Assembly (NCBI RefSeq): GCF_016756595.1
Contig: NZ_AP023257.1
Location: 1,240,001 to 1,304,000, forward strand
Length of the DNA stretch: 64,000 nt
DNA from: Mesorhizobium sp. L-2-11
GTDB taxonomy: Bacteria > Pseudomonadota > Alphaproteobacteria > Rhizobiales > Rhizobiaceae
Direction of reading: 5' to 3'
Shown here: positions 15,925 through 24,205 of the stretch, piece after piece
Layout: every line of letters begins with the position of its first letter
Numbering within the stretch: the first letter of the stretch is position 1
The notes under the pieces: model-generated
What the model saw: the letters and a program-made list of their open reading frames with translations, nothing else
Databases searched by the model: none
Told to the model about the DNA's origin: nothing
Program-made: the position numbers and the translations under genes

Positions 15925-16719
15925 ATGGCTGACACAACTGCTCCCACGCCATTGATCGAAATGCGCAACATCTCGATTGCCTTCGGCGGCATTCGCGCCG
16001 TCGACGATGCGTCGATCGACCTTTTCCCGGGCGAGGTCGTGGCGCTGCTCGGCCACAACGGCGCTGGAAAGTCGACGCTGATCAAGATCCTGTCCGGCGC
16101 CTACAAGCGCGATGCGGGCCAGATCTTCGTCAATGGCGAGGAGGCTTCGATCGCCAATCCGCGCGACGCCAAGAAATACGGCATCGAGACGATCTACCAG
16201 ACGCTGGCGCTCGCCGACAATGTCGACGCCGCTGCCAACCTGTTCCTCGGCCGCGAGCTGATGACCGGCTGGGGCACGCTCGACGATGGCGCCATGGAGG
16301 CCGAGGCGCGCAAGGTGATGGGCAGGCTCAATCCCCGTTTCCAGCGCTTCAAGGATCCGGTGGTCAAGCTTTCGGGCGGCCAGCGGCAGTCGGTGGCGAT
16401 CGCGCGCGCCATCCTGTTCAACGCCCGCATATTGATCATGGATGAGCCGACGGCGGCACTGGGACCGCAGGAAACGGCGCAGGTCGGCGAACTGGTCATG
16501 CAGCTCAAGGCCGACGGCATCGGCATCTTCCTGATCAGCCATGACATCCACGATGTGTTCGAGCTTGCCGACCGCGTTTGCGTCATGAAGAATGGTCGGG
16601 TCGTCGGAACGGCGCGCACCGGCGACGTGACCCAGGACGAGGTGCTCGGCATGATCATCCTGGGCAAGTGTCCGCCCGGCGCCATTCCGGGACCAGGCGC
16701 GCTGAAGATCGCCGCCTGA
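15925..16719 (+). CDS. xylG: Sugar ABC transporter ATPase, single-domain (XylG/FrcA type)
   Basis: A 264-residue ATPase with only one nucleotide-binding domain, unlike the roughly 500-residue double-domain XylG of enterobacteria. Single-domain forms are the norm in rhizobia. Walker A is GHNGAGKST near residue 41, the signature LSGGQRQ near residue 148 and Walker [13 protein letters not shown] near residue 168. The switch is [10 protein letters not shown]. Two copies would serve one XylH dimer. The ATG at 15925 has GAGAGGA upstream; the frame is open further upstream through the repeat. Confidence 0.88.
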   Translation: MADTTAPTPLIEMRNISIAFGGIRAVDDASIDLFPGEVVALLGHNGAGKSTLIKILSGAYKRDAGQIFVNGEEASIANPRDAKKYGIETIYQTLALADNVDAAANLFLGRELMTGWGTLDDGAMEAEARKVMGRLNPRFQRFKDPVVKLSGGQRQSVAIARAILFNARILIMDEPTAALGPQETAQVGELVMQLKADGIGIFLISHDIHDVFELADRVCVMKNGRVVGTARTGDVTQDEVLGMIILGKCPPGAIPGPGALKIAA

Positions 16720-16814
16720 AGCGTCAAATACCTGTCATGTGATATGCCAGTCGTCATGATGGTTTGGCCGCGCCATTGTGTTGCCACGGGGACTTGCCCA
16801 TAAGATGGGGAACC

Positions 16815-18476
16815 ATGGGTCGCAGCAGCATCTTGAAGAAGTTCTTCCCGATCGTCGCTTTCGTCGCCGTCGCGCTGATCAGCCTGACAATGGCGGGATT
16901 CGCCTATTTCGCCACCCAGGAAGCGGCGCGCATCAAATTCGAGGCCACGGCGGACGACGCCCTCAACCGGATCGACAGCCGCATCGACCTGCATCTGTCG
17001 ATGCTGCGATCGACACATGCGCTGTTCGAGGCTCGCAATGGTGAGATTTCGCGGAGCGAGTTCAAGGCGTTCTTCGATGCGCTTGGTATCAACGACAATT
17101 TCGCCGGCCTGCGCGGCATCGGCTTTCTCCGGCTGGTGAGAGCCGGCGACGAGGCAGCGGTCGAGAGTGCCATCCTGCACGACTATGGCGTCAGCGATGC
17201 GATCTACCCGGCCACGACAACGCTGCCATGGCGTGCGCCCATCACGCTGTTCGAGCCGCTGGACCCCTCCAATCAATCCGGCATCGGCTACGACATGTTC
17301 ACCGAACCGGTGCGGCGCGAGGCGATCGAAAGGGCGATGGCCGACAACCAGCAGCACGCCAGCGGGCGCGTGCAGCTAGGCCAGGAAACAGGAGCTGCGC
17401 AGACCTTTACCGGCTTCCTGGTCTTCGTGCGGCTCAACATCGAAACCGCGGCGGACGGCATCGATGCGTCCAGATCCTCGACAACAGGCTTTCTTTATGC
17501 GTCGTTCCGCGCCCGCGACCTGTTCCAGACCGCGCTCAGCCGGACGCCGCTGCTGCCGGTCAACATCGAAATCTATGACGGCAAGGTGGATGCCGACCAT
17601 CTTTTGTTCCGGTCGGAAACGCCGCCGGCGTCGAGCTTCGGCGACAGGTTGCTGGTTTCTCGCGAACTCACCATCGCCGGGCGTCCATGGACCGTCCTAT
17701 TCAGGCCGACAAGCGCCTTCTCGCAACCTTCCTCGCGCGCCATTCCGGTGATGCTCGGCCTGTTCGGACTGCTGCTCGCCGGAACCATCGCTTTGGTGGC
17801 ACGCTATCAGGAGCGGGCCTATGAGGCGGTCTCGCTGCTTCATGAGACGACGGAAAAAAGCCTGCTCGAAAAAGACCTGATGCTGCAGGAGATGAAGCAC
17901 CGCATCAAGAACTCGATCACGCGGGTGCTGGCGATCGCGCGCCAGACGGCGTCGCACGCCACCGACGTGCAAGAGTTCTCGTCTTCTTTTTCGGCGCGGC
18001 TGCAGGCGATGGCGGCTTCCCAGGACATGCTGACGCGCTCGCGCTGGCAGAAGGCCGATCTCGGCGATCTCTTGCGCATCGAGCTTGGCCAGGTGTTCGG
18101 CAAGGAGCTCCCCGACGGGATATTGTCGGGGCCAGAGGTGTTGCTCGACGAGACGACGACGCAAGCGCTCGGCCTGACCTTTCACGAACTGGCGACGAAC
18201 GCGCTGAAATATGGCGAAACCGGCAATTCGGCCAACACTGGAAACAGTGACTGGTCGCTCAAGGTCGATTGGTCGGTCGAAGACCGCGAGAGCGACCGGA
18301 CGCTGGTTCTCAACTGGCGCGAAGCCGGCGAGAAGAAACTCGAACCACCTGTCAAAACCGGTTTTGGCACCAAGCTGATCGATTTGAACGTGACGCGCGA
18401 ATTGCGCGGTACGATCAATCGCGATTTTCACGATGGCAGGTTGAGCGTGGAAATCAGGATTCCACTGTCGGGCTGA
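16815..18476 (+). CDS. CHASE-domain HWE-family sensor histidine kinase
   Basis: A 553-residue membrane sensor. TM1 ([21 protein letters not shown]) is near residues 12-32. The CHASE-type extracytoplasmic domain (about 40-315) includes [11 protein letters not shown] and [20 protein letters not shown]2 ([20 protein letters not shown]) is near residue 320. The HWE/HisKA_2 phospho-acceptor is the histidine in [14 protein letters not shown] near residue 365. The ATPase domain has [12 protein letters not shown] and the family W-R-E signature in VLNWREAG. No response regulator is adjacent; such kinases often feed PhyR, encoded 5 kb away. It follows xylG by 95 bases with a weak GGGGA site. Confidence 0.85.
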   Translation: MGRSSILKKFFPIVAFVAVALISLTMAGFAYFATQEAARIKFEATADDALNRIDSRIDLHLSMLRSTHALFEARNGEISRSEFKAFFDALGINDNFAGLRGIGFLRLVRAGDEAAVESAILHDYGVSDAIYPATTTLPWRAPITLFEPLDPSNQSGIGYDMFTEPVRREAIERAMADNQQHASGRVQLGQETGAAQTFTGFLVFVRLNIETAADGIDASRSSTTGFLYASFRARDLFQTALSRTPLLPVNIEIYDGKVDADHLLFRSETPPASSFGDRLLVSRELTIAGRPWTVLFRPTSAFSQPSSRAIPVMLGLFGLLLAGTIALVARYQERAYEAVSLLHETTEKSLLEKDLMLQEMKHRIKNSITRVLAIARQTASHATDVQEFSSSFSARLQAMAASQDMLTRSRWQKADLGDLLRIELGQVFGKELPDGILSGPEVLLDETTTQALGLTFHELATNALKYGETGNSANTGNSDWSLKVDWSVEDRESDRTLVLNWREAGEKKLEPPVKTGFGTKLIDLNVTRELRGTINRDFHDGRLSVEIRIPLSG

Positions 18477-18569
18477 AACGCTGCCGCAAACCGACGGTTT
18501 TCGAAGGCGCAAGTAAACAGAGACCGGCTCGTCCGGTCTCCGCTTCGATTGCCTCTTGCGTTGAACGGA

Positions 18570-18812
18570 TCAGCAGCGCGCCGTAAACAGACGACCACGG
18601 TTGTCGCGGTACTGGCAATAGCCATTGCGCAGGTTGCGCACCAGCAGGCCGGTACCGGCACCGATGGCTGCGCCCACCAGCGCGCCCTTGCCGCCGTCAA
18701 TCAGGCCGCCGGCCAGAGCGCCGACACCGGCGCCGACGCCGACATCCCGTTCGGTGGTGCTGCAACCGCTGACCGCTATCGCGGCAACCATGGCAATAAT
18801 CATCTTCCGCAT
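18570..18812 (-). CDS. Glycine-zipper lipoprotein
   Basis: An 80-residue protein. The lipoprotein signal MIIAMVAAIAVSGC carries a clear VSGC lipobox. The mature part holds a glycine-zipper segment (GVGAGVGALAGGLIDGGKGALVGAAIGAGTG, residues about 30-60) of the type found in 17-kDa surface-antigen and osmotic-stress lipoproteins, and ends NGYCQYRDNRGRLFTARC with two cysteines. The ATG at 18812 has GAGGAG upstream; a longer frame of 13 codons lacks one. It is probably an outer-membrane-anchored envelope protein. Confidence 0.75.
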   Translation of the reverse strand: MRKMIIAMVAAIAVSGCSTTERDVGVGAGVGALAGGLIDGGKGALVGAAIGAGTGLLVRNLRNGYCQYRDNRGRLFTARC

Positions 18813-18892
18813 AGGACCACTCCTCGCCTTTGTCCTCACTTGTAGCTCCACTCGTCATTTATCATGCGAAAAAGCGTTTTGCCTGCTCGATT

Positions 18893-19219
18893 TCATTGTT
18901 GGCTAAGAGAGTCTTTTTCCGGCCGCGCGCCGCTCGAGGCAACCTCAAGGTCGGAAATCTCTACGGAAGCGTCGAGCGTGCCGTCCGGGCGCACGTTCCA
19001 GACGATCCGGTCGTAATCATCCTCGAGTGCCGGATCGACGGAAAGGCATTTGGCAATGATGCGCGGAGCCTGACCCTGCACATCGTGCAAAACAAACGGA
19101 CGCGCGGCGGTGCACTCCTGAGCGGTTTCGAAAACGCTCACCGATACGGGCAGTTCGCGGCACTCGGTCATCGTGTTCGAACAGCCGATGACCAGCAGCA
19201 CGGCAGCGATATGTTCCAT
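18893..19219 (-). CDS. Small putative lipoprotein under an EcfG promoter
   Basis: A 108-residue protein. A short hydrophobic leader (MEHIAAVLLVIGC) ends in a VIGC lipobox-like motif. The mature part has cysteines in CREL, ECTAARP and KCLSVDPA and ends in a polar tail. No known domain is recognised. The ATG at 19219 has GGGAGGA seven bases upstream. An exact EcfG promoter (19242-19266, reverse strand) lies 23 bases upstream, placing the gene in the general stress regulon. The leader is short for a lipoprotein, so membrane anchoring is probable rather than certain. Confidence 0.65.
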   Translation of the reverse strand: MEHIAAVLLVIGCSNTMTECRELPVSVSVFETAQECTAARPFVLHDVQGQAPRIIAKCLSVDPALEDDYDRIVWNVRPDGTLDASVEISDLEVASSGARPEKDSLSQQ

Positions 19220-19241
19220 GGCGACGGTCCTCCCGCCATAG

Positions 19242-19266
19242 AACGGGCCACATCCCTCAAAGTTCC
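19242..19266 (-). promoter_or_regulatory. EcfG promoter, exact GGAAC-N16-CGTT
   Basis: On the reverse strand GGAAC (19266-19262) and CGTT (19245-19242) are separated by 16 bases. It points at the lipoprotein gene ending at 18893. Confidence 0.85.
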
Positions 19267-19301
19267 TGCGATGCGGGCTGGCGCGACCACGGAGGACATT
19301 T

Positions 19302-19373
19302 ATGCATGTTGTGATCGCAAAACCGCTGTACACCCTCGGTTCAAGCCCGAGGGCATGCTTTTGCGCAATATGC
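19302..19373. repeat. Rhizobial hairpin repeat, family A copy 2
   Basis: ATGCATGTTG...TCGCAAAACCGCTG...CCTCGG...CCGAGG...GCATGCTTTTGCGCAATATGC has the same block order as 3078-3152, with arm changes that partly compensate. Confidence 0.75.
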
Positions 19374-19454
19374 TCTAGTTCCTCTGCACAGAGGATTTGG
19401 TTGGTTCTTAGACCGAGCCTGAAAGGGATTGTCGACGGTCCAGCTGCACAATCT

Positions 19455-19600
19455 CCAATGTCTGCGATTAGCCGCAGGCCACCATGCCTTCGTCATCCTG
19501 GGCGGAGCAGGAACGAAGCGACGTCGCGGAGACCCTGGGATGACGAAGTGGAGGGGTGTTTCGGCCAATCTACAACGTTTGCGATCTGCCACTGAGACTT
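19455..19600. repeat. Rhizobial hairpin repeat, family C copy 2
   Basis: Inner arms CTTCGTCATCC (19488-19498) and GGATGACGAAG (19538-19548) are identical to those at 11686 and 11726. The loop differs and contains GGAACGAAGCGACG. The rest of the gap 19374-19661 shows no gene. Confidence 0.75.
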
Positions 19601-19661
19601 GCCACCGACGGGACGTTCGCTGCCGATCGGCTCGACCTGTCAAAACTACTGTATCGAGGAA

Positions 19662-19913
19662 CTAGACCAACTGGAACGCGGCGGCCAGGACGGCCACTGC
19701 AGCCAGCCCGATTGCGGCGAGGCCGGGGAGAGGCAGGGAAGCACGCGGCGACCGCATTGCGGATGCTTCGAGATCCTGAAACCCGCTCATCGAAATGCGT
19801 GCGGCCTGTTCCAGCCTGTTGATGTCGGCAACCGTCAAAGCCATTTCTCCCGTACTGCGCAGCAAACTGCGATCGAAAACGTCATGCGGAGTGGTGCCTG
19901 AGAAAAACAGCAT
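19662..19913 (-). CDS. Small protein with one C-terminal membrane segment
   Basis: An 83-residue frame ending in a hydrophobic helix (LAAIGLAAVAVLAAAFQLV). The middle has a polar amphipathic stretch (LTVADINRLEQAARISM) and a basic patch before the helix. The start is uncertain: ATG 19913 has AAGG five bases upstream, and ATG 19844 gives a 60-residue version with GGGAG placed very close. No family is recognised. It stands alone between a repeat and an HWE kinase. Confidence 0.42.
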   Translation of the reverse strand: MLFFSGTTPHDVFDRSLLRSTGEMALTVADINRLEQAARISMSGFQDLEASAMRSPRASLPLPGLAAIGLAAVAVLAAAFQLV

Positions 19914-20033
19914 CGAACCTTATGGTGAACGAATGGTTAAGCCGGCGCGGCCAGTATCAATCCCAGCTCTTGGCTCCAGACTTTGGCCCCCACCCTCTTT
20001 GCACCAGCCCTCATGGGCTCGGCTGCTATCCGC

Positions 20034-21098
20034 TCAATCCGTCTCGAAATTGCCGCGAGGAACGACGAGATGATATTCGAGACGATCCCCGGTGATTTCA
20101 AGTTTCGCCGTACCGTTCAACGACGCAGGCACTACGCGCTCGAGCGCGACGCTGCCAAAGCGCTTCTCGCTGGGCTGATTGTCATCGGCTACGATGGCCT
20201 CGGCCCATGTCAGCGACAGTGCGGTCTCGCCAGCGGAAGCGGCCGTCAGGTCGGCCCTCACTTCGACGAATCCGTCGGCTCGCGACAGGGCGCCGTAACT
20301 GACCGAATTGACGGCAAGCTCGTGCATGGCCAAGCCGATATGCAGGGCGGCATTGGGGTTGAGGTATGGGTTTGCACCGCGAAAACGCAGGCTGCGCACA
20401 GGCTCGGCGCCATAGCGGCCGACCTGGCTGGACACCAGTTCGCGCAGTGCCGCTCCCCGCCAGTTGGACGAGGTCACCAGGTCCTGGGATGAGGCAAGCG
20501 ACTGCAGCCGGCCGCGAAAGCGTGTCAGGAAATCACTGAGCGTGTCCGAATAACGGCTGGTCTGGGTGGCGATGCTCTGGATGATGGCCAAAAGGTTCTT
20601 CGAACGGTGGCTGACCTCGCGCAGCAGCGTCTTGAGGGTTTGCTCGCGACGCTTCTGCTCGGTCGTTTCGACCATGGTGGTGACGACGCCCTGCACGGCG
20701 CCGCCCTCGTCATGAGCCGCGTCTACCCATATTTGGAACCAGCGGACGCCGTCGTCGGCGGGAATGCTGAGCTCAAGATGTTCGGGATTGCCGGATGCGA
20801 CGACGTTGCGTTTGGCCGCGCCGATGCGCTCCGCCTGCGCAAGCGGCAGGTTGCCGTTGCCGTCGCCCATGTCGGAAACCCCCGTGTCGGAAACCCCCCT
20901 GTCGGAGACCCAGGGCGGGCGCATGTTGCGGGCCCAGACGGTTTTCATCTCGCGATCCTGATAGACAACCGAAATACCGGCATTGTGCAGCGCATGGAGA
21001 AGGGCCCGGCCAAGCTGCATTCCACTCTCAGCGGATTGCAAAGCGATGATCTCATCGCTCCGGCCGCTGTCTTTCATGTCTCCGGTTCTGGATTGCAT
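20034..21098 (-). CDS. PAS-HWE sensor histidine kinase under an EcfG promoter
   Basis: A cytoplasmic kinase of about 354 residues. A PAS-like sensor fills the first 155 residues (LHNAGISVVYQDREMKTVW near residue 35; HLELSIPADDGVRWFQIWVD near residue 110). A triple 15-bp repeat adds a VSDxG-type repeat inside it. The HWE phospho-acceptor histidine is in LREVSHRSKNLLA near residue 165. The ATPase domain has AMHELAVNSVSYG and the W-x-E signature in LSLTWAEA. The start is uncertain: 21098 fits the EcfG promoter 30 bases upstream; 21077 is an alternative. The EcfG promoter implies feedback from stress output to sensing. Confidence 0.82.
   Translation of the reverse strand: MQSRTGDMKDSGRSDEIIALQSAESGMQLGRALLHALHNAGISVVYQDREMKTVWARNMRPPWVSDRGVSDTGVSDMGDGNGNLPLAQAERIGAAKRNVVASGNPEHLELSIPADDGVRWFQIWVDAAHDEGGAVQGVVTTMVETTEQKRREQTLKTLLREVSHRSKNLLAIIQSIATQTSRYSDTLSDFLTRFRGRLQSLASSQDLVTSSNWRGAALRELVSSQVGRYGAEPVRSLRFRGANPYLNPNAALHIGLAMHELAVNSVSYGALSRADGFVEVRADLTAASAGETALSLTWAEAIVADDNQPSEKRFGSVALERVVPASLNGTAKLEITGDRLEYHLVVPRGNFETD
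20871..20915. repeat. Three tandem 15-bp repeats in the kinase sensor domain
   Basis: GTCGGAAACCCCCGT, GTCGGAAACCCCCCT and GTCGGAGACCCAGGG run head to tail. The period keeps the reading frame, so the sensor loop can expand or contract. Confidence 0.85.
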
Positions 21099-21127
21099 AG
21101 GACACTTCACCAGCCCCATCCGTGCTG

Positions 21128-21152
21128 AACGGTTGACGGAAAAATGGGTTCC
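21128..21152 (-). promoter_or_regulatory. EcfG promoter, exact GGAAC-N16-CGTT
   Basis: Reverse strand: GGAAC (21152-21148), 16 bases, CGTT (21131-21128). It points at the HWE kinase gene. Confidence 0.85.
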
Positions 21153-21249
21153 CAAAAAGAAGTCCGCCGAGCGACGTCCTGCTAAGGACACCGCCCGGCG
21201 GTGGCTGGAAACCGCTTGAGGGGTGCGGCTCCCAGTGTTCAATCGCAGT

Positions 21250-21417
21250 TCACGACGCGCGTTTGAACAAGCCCGCGACAAGCGAAATGATCAGGAAAGC
21301 GAGAAAGATGAAAAACAATATCTGCGCTATACCAGCCGAGGTGCCGGCGATGCCGCCGAAACCAAGAGCGCCTGCAATGATCGCAACGACGAGGAATACA
21401 AGGGCCCAGTAAAGCAT
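21250..21417 (-). CDS. DUF1328 (YtjA-family) small membrane protein
   Basis: A 55-residue protein starting [20 protein letters not shown], the hallmark of DUF1328. A second hydrophobic helix ([19 protein letters not shown]) follows and the protein ends KRAS. The family is found next to stress genes in many proteobacteria, with no known biochemical role. An AAGGAG site lies seven bases before the ATG. An exact EcfG promoter sits 30 bases upstream. The gene falls between the HWE kinase and phyR. It is below 60 codons and was found by reading the reverse complement; overlapping longer frames on the same strand are shadows. Confidence 0.92.
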   Translation of the reverse strand: MLYWALVFLVVAIIAGALGFGGIAGTSAGIAQILFFIFLAFLIISLVAGLFKRAS

Positions 21418-21446
21418 GGTCCATCTCCTTCAAATAGTATGCCAAA

Positions 21447-21471
21447 AACGTCTTTCGCTGCCGTTTGTTCC
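21447..21471 (-). promoter_or_regulatory. EcfG promoter, exact GGAAC-N16-CGTT
   Basis: Reverse strand: GGAAC (21471-21467), 16 bases, CGTT (21450-21447). It drives the DUF1328 gene with a leader of about 25 bases. Confidence 0.88.
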
Positions 21472-21643
21472 AGCATTTCCCGAAAAAGACGATCCCCGGA
21501 AAGCTTCCGGCTCGAATTGGATCGTCATGCGCAGGTGAGTTGCAAGTGACGGTTGCCGGCCGCAAGCGGCCAGCGTTACTCATCTGTGGAAAACGGATCA
21601 GTGGAACTGTGGAAAGGGGCGCTCAAGGCCAGGCTACCCCGCC

Positions 21644-22438
21644 CTATGCAGCGGCTTTCGCATGCCGGTCGAAGAACAGCGCCTGGCTGATCAGGGCCTT
21701 GACCATCTCCGGATTGAACGGCTTGGTGACGAGGAACGCTGGCTCCGGCCGGTCGCCGGTAAGGAGGCGTTCGGGAAAAGCGGTGATGAAGATCACCGGC
21801 ACCGGGGTGGTCGACAGGATCTCGTTGACCGCTTCGATGCCCGAGCTGCCGTCGGCAAGCTGGATGTCGGCCAGCACCATCTTCGGCCGCGTCTTGGCGA
21901 ACATCGCCACTGCCTCGGCATGGGTACGCGCCGTTCCGACAACGCGATGACCCAGGCTCTCGACCATCTGTTCGATGTCCATGGCGATCAGCGGCTCGTC
22001 CTCGATGATCAGCACATCGGTTGCCACTTGGCGGGAAATCTCGTTGCTGGCCTCGGCAAGAAGCTCGGAGAACTCCTGATCGTCGACGTCGAGGATCTCC
22101 GCCGCCTCGTCTTCGCTGAAACCTTCGACGGCGACCAGCAGGAAGGCTTGGCGGGGACGGGGTGAGATCGCGTTCAGATTGGCGGCGGCGCGCTGTTCCC
22201 ACGCCGACTGCGGGTGTTCCTGCGGAACGCGGATGGCGACCGAGGTGAACAGCCTGGCAAAGACCTTGTAGAGCGCGATGCGGTCGTTCGACGCGTTCGG
22301 AAAGATGTCGACGTCGGCGATGATGGCTTCGAGCATCGCGGCGACCAGCGCGTCGCCACTCTCCTGCGATCCGGAGACGGCCCGCGAAAAGCGGCGCAGG
22401 AACGGCAAGTGTGGAGCGATGGTTGCGGATAGGCTCAT
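21644..22438 (-). CDS. phyR: General stress response anti-anti-sigma regulator PhyR
   Basis: A 264-residue protein with reversed order compared with ordinary regulators. An N-terminal ECF-sigma-like domain (residues 1-130, RQAFLLVAVEGFSEDEAAEILD near 95-116) is joined to a C-terminal receiver (about 140-255). The receiver has the acidic patch IIEDEPLIAMD, the phospho-acceptor aspartate in MVLADIQLADG near residue 190 and the lysine in LVTKPFNPE. When phosphorylated, the sigma-like domain sequesters NepR and so frees EcfG. It is divergent from nepR-ecfG, and both sides have an EcfG promoter, giving positive feedback. Confidence 0.95.
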   Translation of the reverse strand: MSLSATIAPHLPFLRRFSRAVSGSQESGDALVAAMLEAIIADVDIFPNASNDRIALYKVFARLFTSVAIRVPQEHPQSAWEQRAAANLNAISPRPRQAFLLVAVEGFSEDEAAEILDVDDQEFSELLAEASNEISRQVATDVLIIEDEPLIAMDIEQMVESLGHRVVGTARTHAEAVAMFAKTRPKMVLADIQLADGSSGIEAVNEILSTTPVPVIFITAFPERLLTGDRPEPAFLVTKPFNPEMVKALISQALFFDRHAKAAA

Positions 22439-22518
22439 GGTAGACGTCTCCCTCTGACGTAATTACACAGGTTGTAGACCAAGCTGATGACAAGCCCCGA
22501 ATAAACCCTGAAAACATA

Positions 22519-22543
22519 AACGCCGGCTTTCCGAAAAAGTTCC
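22519..22543 (-). promoter_or_regulatory. EcfG promoter of phyR
   Basis: Reverse strand: GGAAC (22543-22539), 16 bases, CGTT (22522-22519). It lies back to back with the nepR promoter. Confidence 0.92.
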
Positions 22544-22551
22544 GAGGGCTT

Positions 22552-22576
22552 GGAACTAATGTAAGCGGACGGCGTT
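22552..22576 (+). promoter_or_regulatory. EcfG promoter of nepR-ecfG
   Basis: GGAAC (22552-22556), 16 bases, CGTT (22573-22576). It starts only eight bases from the phyR -35 element, about 97 bases before the nepR ATG. Confidence 0.92.
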
Positions 22577-22672
22577 TGAGATCGGGACGGGCAACCAGAC
22601 GAGGGGGCCGCCTGCTTTGCGTCGTGTATTGAAGGGCGGCAGGGTACTGGGAACGAAGGGCGAAATGACAAC

Positions 22673-22870
22673 ATGAGGAAAGACAACACGGCTGGCGCTG
22701 CAACGAAGAGGCGCCGGGCTGCTTCCGGCGACCCGCTCGGGCCAAACTCGGAAATCGGCCGCAAACTCAAACAATACTACGACGAGCTGGTCTCCGATAG
22801 CGTGCCGGATCGCTTCGCCCAATTGCTCAGCCAGTTGGAACAGGCGCAACCTGCACGGAAAAAGGACTGA
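22673..22870 (+). CDS. nepR: Anti-sigma factor NepR
   Basis: A 65-residue protein. After a basic, disordered N-terminus (TKRRRAASGD) comes the diagnostic NepR core, IGRKLKQYYDELVSDSVPDR, with FAQLLSQLE completing the second helix. NepR binds EcfG in unstressed cells and is pulled away by phosphorylated PhyR. It ends three bases before ecfG in an operon. The ribosome site is weak (GAAGGGCGAA about 15 bases before the ATG), which may keep levels low relative to EcfG; that last point is inference. Confidence 0.94.
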   Translation: MRKDNTAGAATKRRRAASGDPLGPNSEIGRKLKQYYDELVSDSVPDRFAQLLSQLEQAQPARKKD

Positions 22871-22873
22871 GGC

Positions 22874-23425
22874 ATGGCGGCCGTCTCCCAGAGCTTCAAG
22901 ACGGATCTGCTCGCCTCGATTCCGAGCCTGCGAGCCTTTGCCGTGTCGTTGACGCAAAACGCCGACAAGGCCGACGATCTGGTGCAGGAAACGCTGGTGA
23001 AGGCGTGGGACAAGCATGAGAGCTTCGAGCCGGGCACCAATCTCAAGGCATGGCTGTTCACCATCCTGCGCAACGAATTCTATTCGCAGATGCGCAAGCG
23101 CGGCCGCGAGGTGCAGGATAGCGACGGCATCATGACCGCCAGGCTGGCCGTCCATCCGGCCCAGCACGGCCAGCTCGACCTCAAGGACTTTCGGAGCGCG
23201 CTCGAGCAATTGCCCGAGGACCAGCGTGAAGCCATCATCCTCATCGGCGCGTCGGGATTTTCCTACGAGGAAGCCGCCGAAATTTGCGGCTGCGCGGTCG
23301 GAACGATCAAGAGCCGCGTCAGCCGCGCCCGCACGCGGCTGCAGGAAATCCTGAAGATTTCCGGCGATGACGAGTTTGGCCCGGATGCGATCTCGGCTCA
23401 GGTGACGGGGTCGAACGCCGCCTGA
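22874..23425 (+). CDS. ecfG: General stress ECF sigma factor EcfG
   Basis: A 183-residue sigma factor. Region 2 contains DDLVQETLVKAWDKHESFEP near residues 33-53 with LKAWLFTILRN. Region 4 contains LEQLPEDQREAIILIGASGF near residue 112 and the helix-turn-helix YEEAAEICGCAVGTIKSRVSR near residues 133-153. This is the EcfG (ECF15) pattern. It should recognise GGAAC-N16-CGTT, nine copies of which lie in the surrounding 9 kb. The ATG is three bases after the nepR stop, suggesting coupled synthesis of the sigma and anti-sigma factor. Confidence 0.94.
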   Translation: MAAVSQSFKTDLLASIPSLRAFAVSLTQNADKADDLVQETLVKAWDKHESFEPGTNLKAWLFTILRNEFYSQMRKRGREVQDSDGIMTARLAVHPAQHGQLDLKDFRSALEQLPEDQREAIILIGASGFSYEEAAEICGCAVGTIKSRVSRARTRLQEILKISGDDEFGPDAISAQVTGSNAA

Positions 23426-23452
23426 ATACGGATCACCGGTAATGTCGGACCA

Positions 23453-23875
23453 TCAAACAAGAGGTCCGCGCCCGCATGCCGACGCCACTGCCTCCACGAG
23501 ATCGTCTCCCGAATAGGGCTTGGTGACCAATCTGACATCCGGAAAGGACACCTTGATTTCGTCCATGTCGGAATAGCCCGAGGCGAAGACGAAAGGCACG
23601 CCCGATTCGCGCAGCCGCGAAGCGAAATCGAGTGTCGAAGTGCCGCCCAGCATGAGGTCGACGATGGCCGCGTCGAATCGCGAGGCAATGCCCTGCCGAT
23701 CGATCTCAGCCAGATCGCGGGCGACGACTACATCGCCGGCCCCATAGTCGCGGCAAAGCTGCTCGACATCCATGGCGATCAGGAATTCATCCTCCAGAAC
23801 AAGAATCCGCAATCCGTCCAGCAATGGGGGCACGTGGCGATGTCTCCGTGGGGTGCCAGGGAACAGGGAGCGCAA
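23453..23875 (-). CDS. Single-domain response regulator, FAT-GUY type
   Basis: A 140-residue protein that is only a receiver domain after an N-terminal lead of about 22 residues. Acidic residues are in ILVLEDEFLIAMD, the phospho-acceptor aspartate in AAIVDLMLGG near residue 73 and the lysine in RLVTKPYSGDD near residue 118. PFVFASGYS fits the FAT-GUY motif that defines single-domain regulators such as SdrG and MrrA, which relay phosphate among HWE kinases and PhyR. It converges on ecfG with a 27-base gap. No EcfG promoter was found; its upstream region carries two tandem repeat blocks instead. The exact start is uncertain. Confidence 0.85.
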   Translation of the reverse strand: MRSLFPGTPRRHRHVPPLLDGLRILVLEDEFLIAMDVEQLCRDYGAGDVVVARDLAEIDRQGIASRFDAAIVDLMLGGTSTLDFASRLRESGVPFVFASGYSDMDEIKVSFPDVRLVTKPYSGDDLVEAVASACGRGPLV

Positions 23876-23899
23876 GGGATAGAGGAGTCATGATCTCTA

Positions 23900-23949
23900 T
23901 TTGGCTTCCTGTCACCTAAAGTTATTTGGCAGCCTGTCATCTAAAAAAG
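23900..23949. repeat. Two tandem 25-bp imperfect repeats upstream of the single-domain regulator
   Basis: Units 23900-23924 and 23925-23949 both read TATTTGGC-NN-CCTGTCA-NC-TAAA. They begin 25 bases before the regulator start and may be a tandem operator. Confidence 0.75.
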
Positions 23950-23986
23950 ACTTGCCCGTCGCGGACAATCGGACTCTCGATTCTTC

Positions 23987-24032
23987 TAAGAGGCGATCCG
24001 AAAGTCCAATAAGAGGCGATCCGAAAGTCCAA
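23987..24032. repeat. Two perfect tandem 23-bp repeats
   Basis: The unit beginning TAAGAGGCGATCCG occurs at 23987-24009 and again without change at 24010-24032. It lies in the 330-base gap between the single-domain regulator and the EcfG promoter at 24151. Confidence 0.9.
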
Positions 24033-24150
24033 CCGCGGGGAGGTTTGAGCGAGGATCTCCGGCCGCTGATCTGAACGCGGGTCCCGGAATGTCCGGGTCG
24101 GGCTGGACTCACACGCGCAAACATCCTCTCATGGGCCTTGTTCCGATTTC

Positions 24151-24175
24151 GGAACCTTGGGGTGGGTCGAACGTT
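24151..24175 (+). promoter_or_regulatory. EcfG promoter of the DUF883 operon
   Basis: GGAAC (24151-24155), 16 bases, CGTT (24172-24175). It is 30 bases before the ATG at 24206. Confidence 0.9.
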
Positions 24176-24205
24176 TCGACCCGAGCAAACGCAAGGAGTC
24201 AAGCA

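Noticed and set aside
23900..23949. CTGTCA motifs that resemble Pho-box halves
   Set aside because: They are 25 bases apart rather than 11, so they do not form a PhoB site.
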